This document shows positions 5,506 to 6,240 of a stretch of 6,240 nt of DNA, piece by piece (position 1 is the first letter of the stretch; each line of letters opens with the position of its first letter). Below the pieces are notes generated by a model. The model was not told the origin of the DNA. It ran no database searches and worked only from the letters and a program-made list of their open reading frames with translations. Position numbers and translations under genes: made by a program. Origin of the DNA: Thioalkalivibrio nitratireducens (GTDB lineage: Bacteria > Pseudomonadota > Gammaproteobacteria > Ectothiorhodospirales > Ectothiorhodospiraceae); assembly GCA_011390385.1 (NCBI GenBank), contig JAABSN010000197.1, forward strand, positions 1 through 6,240, in the 5' to 3' direction.

Positions 5506-6240
5506 ACTCACTCGAGCGCCGATTCACATTCGGCCTGGCCTTCACCCTGCTGGCCGCCTTCGGCCTGCTGCTGTGGCTGTCGGCCACCGCAGTGCGCTCG
5601 GTCAGTGAGGCCTACCTGCTCACACGACTTGAACACGATGCCGAGGCTCTGGTTGCGGCCCTGTGGGTCGATCACGCGGGGCGGGTTCGGCTGCGCGAGG
5701 GAAGGGTCACGCCAATCTACCAGCAGCCCCTTTCCGGCCACTACTTCGAGTTCGTTCTCGCCGATGGCAGCCGGCTGCGCGCGCGGTCATTGTGGGACGA
5801 GGGCCTGGACGTGCCGACGGTCCCGATCGGCGCCGTCCGGATCGGGCGACGCCCGGGTCCGGCTGGCCAGGTCCTGCTCGAGCGCGCAGCTGGTTATGTC
5901 CGGGGGGATCTGGTCTTCACGCTCGCGGTGGCCGAGGACCTGGGTCCGATGGAGGCGCAGATCCGCCGCTTCCAGCAGCTTGCCCTGGCCGTACTCGGCG
6001 GAGCGCTCCTGTTGCTGGTGTTGATCCAGCGCTGGATCCTGCGCCGTGGCTTTCGTTCGGTGGATCGCGTGCGGGAACAGCTGCGTGCTGTATCCGAGGG
6101 TCAGCGAGAACGGATCGAGTTTATGGGTCCGGTGGAGATCCGCCCGCTCAGTGCCGAAATCAACCGCCTGCTGGACCAGGTCCGACAGCGCCTGCAGCGC
6201 TCGCGCCAGGCGCTGGGCAACCTGGCGCATGCGCTCAAGT
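5502..6240 (+). CDS. Sensor histidine kinase, partner of the response regulator (partial)
   Basis: The first 246 residues of a membrane histidine kinase that runs off the right edge. Order: TM1 at about 10-30, a periplasmic sensor domain of about 125 residues, TM2 at about 160-180, a HAMP-like linker at about 182-230, then the H-box start LGNLAHALK with the phospho-accepting His243 (codon 6228-6230). The ATPase domain is outside the window. The sensor carries SGHYFEF (78-84) and RARSLWD (93-99), a pattern I associate with QseC/PhoQ-like kinases; it lacks the RExxE iron motif reported for BqsS. The only start that keeps TM1 and sits after a ribosome site is a CTG at 5502, with GGAG at 5492-5495 6 nt upstream, overlapping the regulator stop as CTGA. 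No ATG, GTG or TTG in frame nearby serves as well; the next GTG (codon 31) would remove TM1. The signal sensed is unknown. Confidence 0.9.
   Translation, partial: MNSLERRFTFGLAFTLLAAFGLLLWLSATAVRSVSEAYLLTRLEHDAEALVAALWVDHAGRVRLREGRVTPIYQQPLSGHYFEFVLADGSRLRARSLWDEGLDVPTVPIGAVRIGRRPGPAGQVLLERAAGYVRGDLVFTLAVAEDLGPMEAQIRRFQQLALAVLGGALLLLVLIQRWILRRGFRSVDRVREQLRAVSEGQRERIEFMGPVEIRPLSAEINRLLDQVRQRLQRSRQALGNLAHALK

Noticed and set aside
1..6240. Search for tRNA, rRNA, CRISPR arrays, insertion sequences and attachment sites.
   Set aside because: No repeat-spacer pattern, transposase motifs, long terminal inverted repeats or RNA gene signatures were seen by eye on either strand.

Overview
This is a GC-rich window in which almost every base is coding, with short or overlapping gene junctions. 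Gene content and style (QseB/PmrA-like regulator, cytochrome b561 with a PepSY protein, a thermostable-hemolysin-family gene) suggest a chromosomal segment of a gammaproteobacterium, perhaps of the Chromatiales/Ectothiorhodospiraceae or Pseudomonas-like type. The taxonomy is inference only; there is no rRNA or marker gene.

Layout. Positions 1-3650 hold a leftward operon. In transcription order it has a thermostable-hemolysin-family protein (2958-3650), an AMP-binding adenylate-forming enzyme (1520-2971), a heme-oxygenase-like metalloprotein (846-1523), a classical SDR oxidoreductase (44-862), and the first codons of a further gene that leaves the window (1-47). All four junctions overlap, by 14, 4, 17 and 4 nt, so translation is probably coupled. 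Positions 3651-3964 are a non-coding divergent control region. It contains a perfect CTTAAG-N5-CTTAAG direct repeat, the form bound by PmrA/QseB/BqsR-type response regulators. Positions 3965-6240 hold a rightward operon: cytochrome b561 (3965 or 3974 to 4501), a small exported PepSY protein (4494-4838), an OmpR-family response regulator (4840-5505), and a histidine kinase (from 5502, cut by the window edge just after its phospho-accepting His).

How it may work. The right operon looks like a redox or metal sensing module: a membrane di-heme cytochrome, a periplasmic PepSY protein and a two-component system. The regulator belongs to the family that binds the repeat found between the operons. 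CTTAAG is its own reverse complement, so the site reads the same on both strands and could control both operons, including autoregulation. The left operon has the parts list of a small biosynthetic pathway: carboxylate activation (AMP-binding), acyl transfer (the hemolysin family has a GNAT/autoinducer-synthase-like look), oxidation (possible diiron HDO enzyme) and reduction (SDR). I know of no assigned product for this set. It is the most likely undescribed system here, and the shared box suggests that it answers to the neighbouring two-component system.
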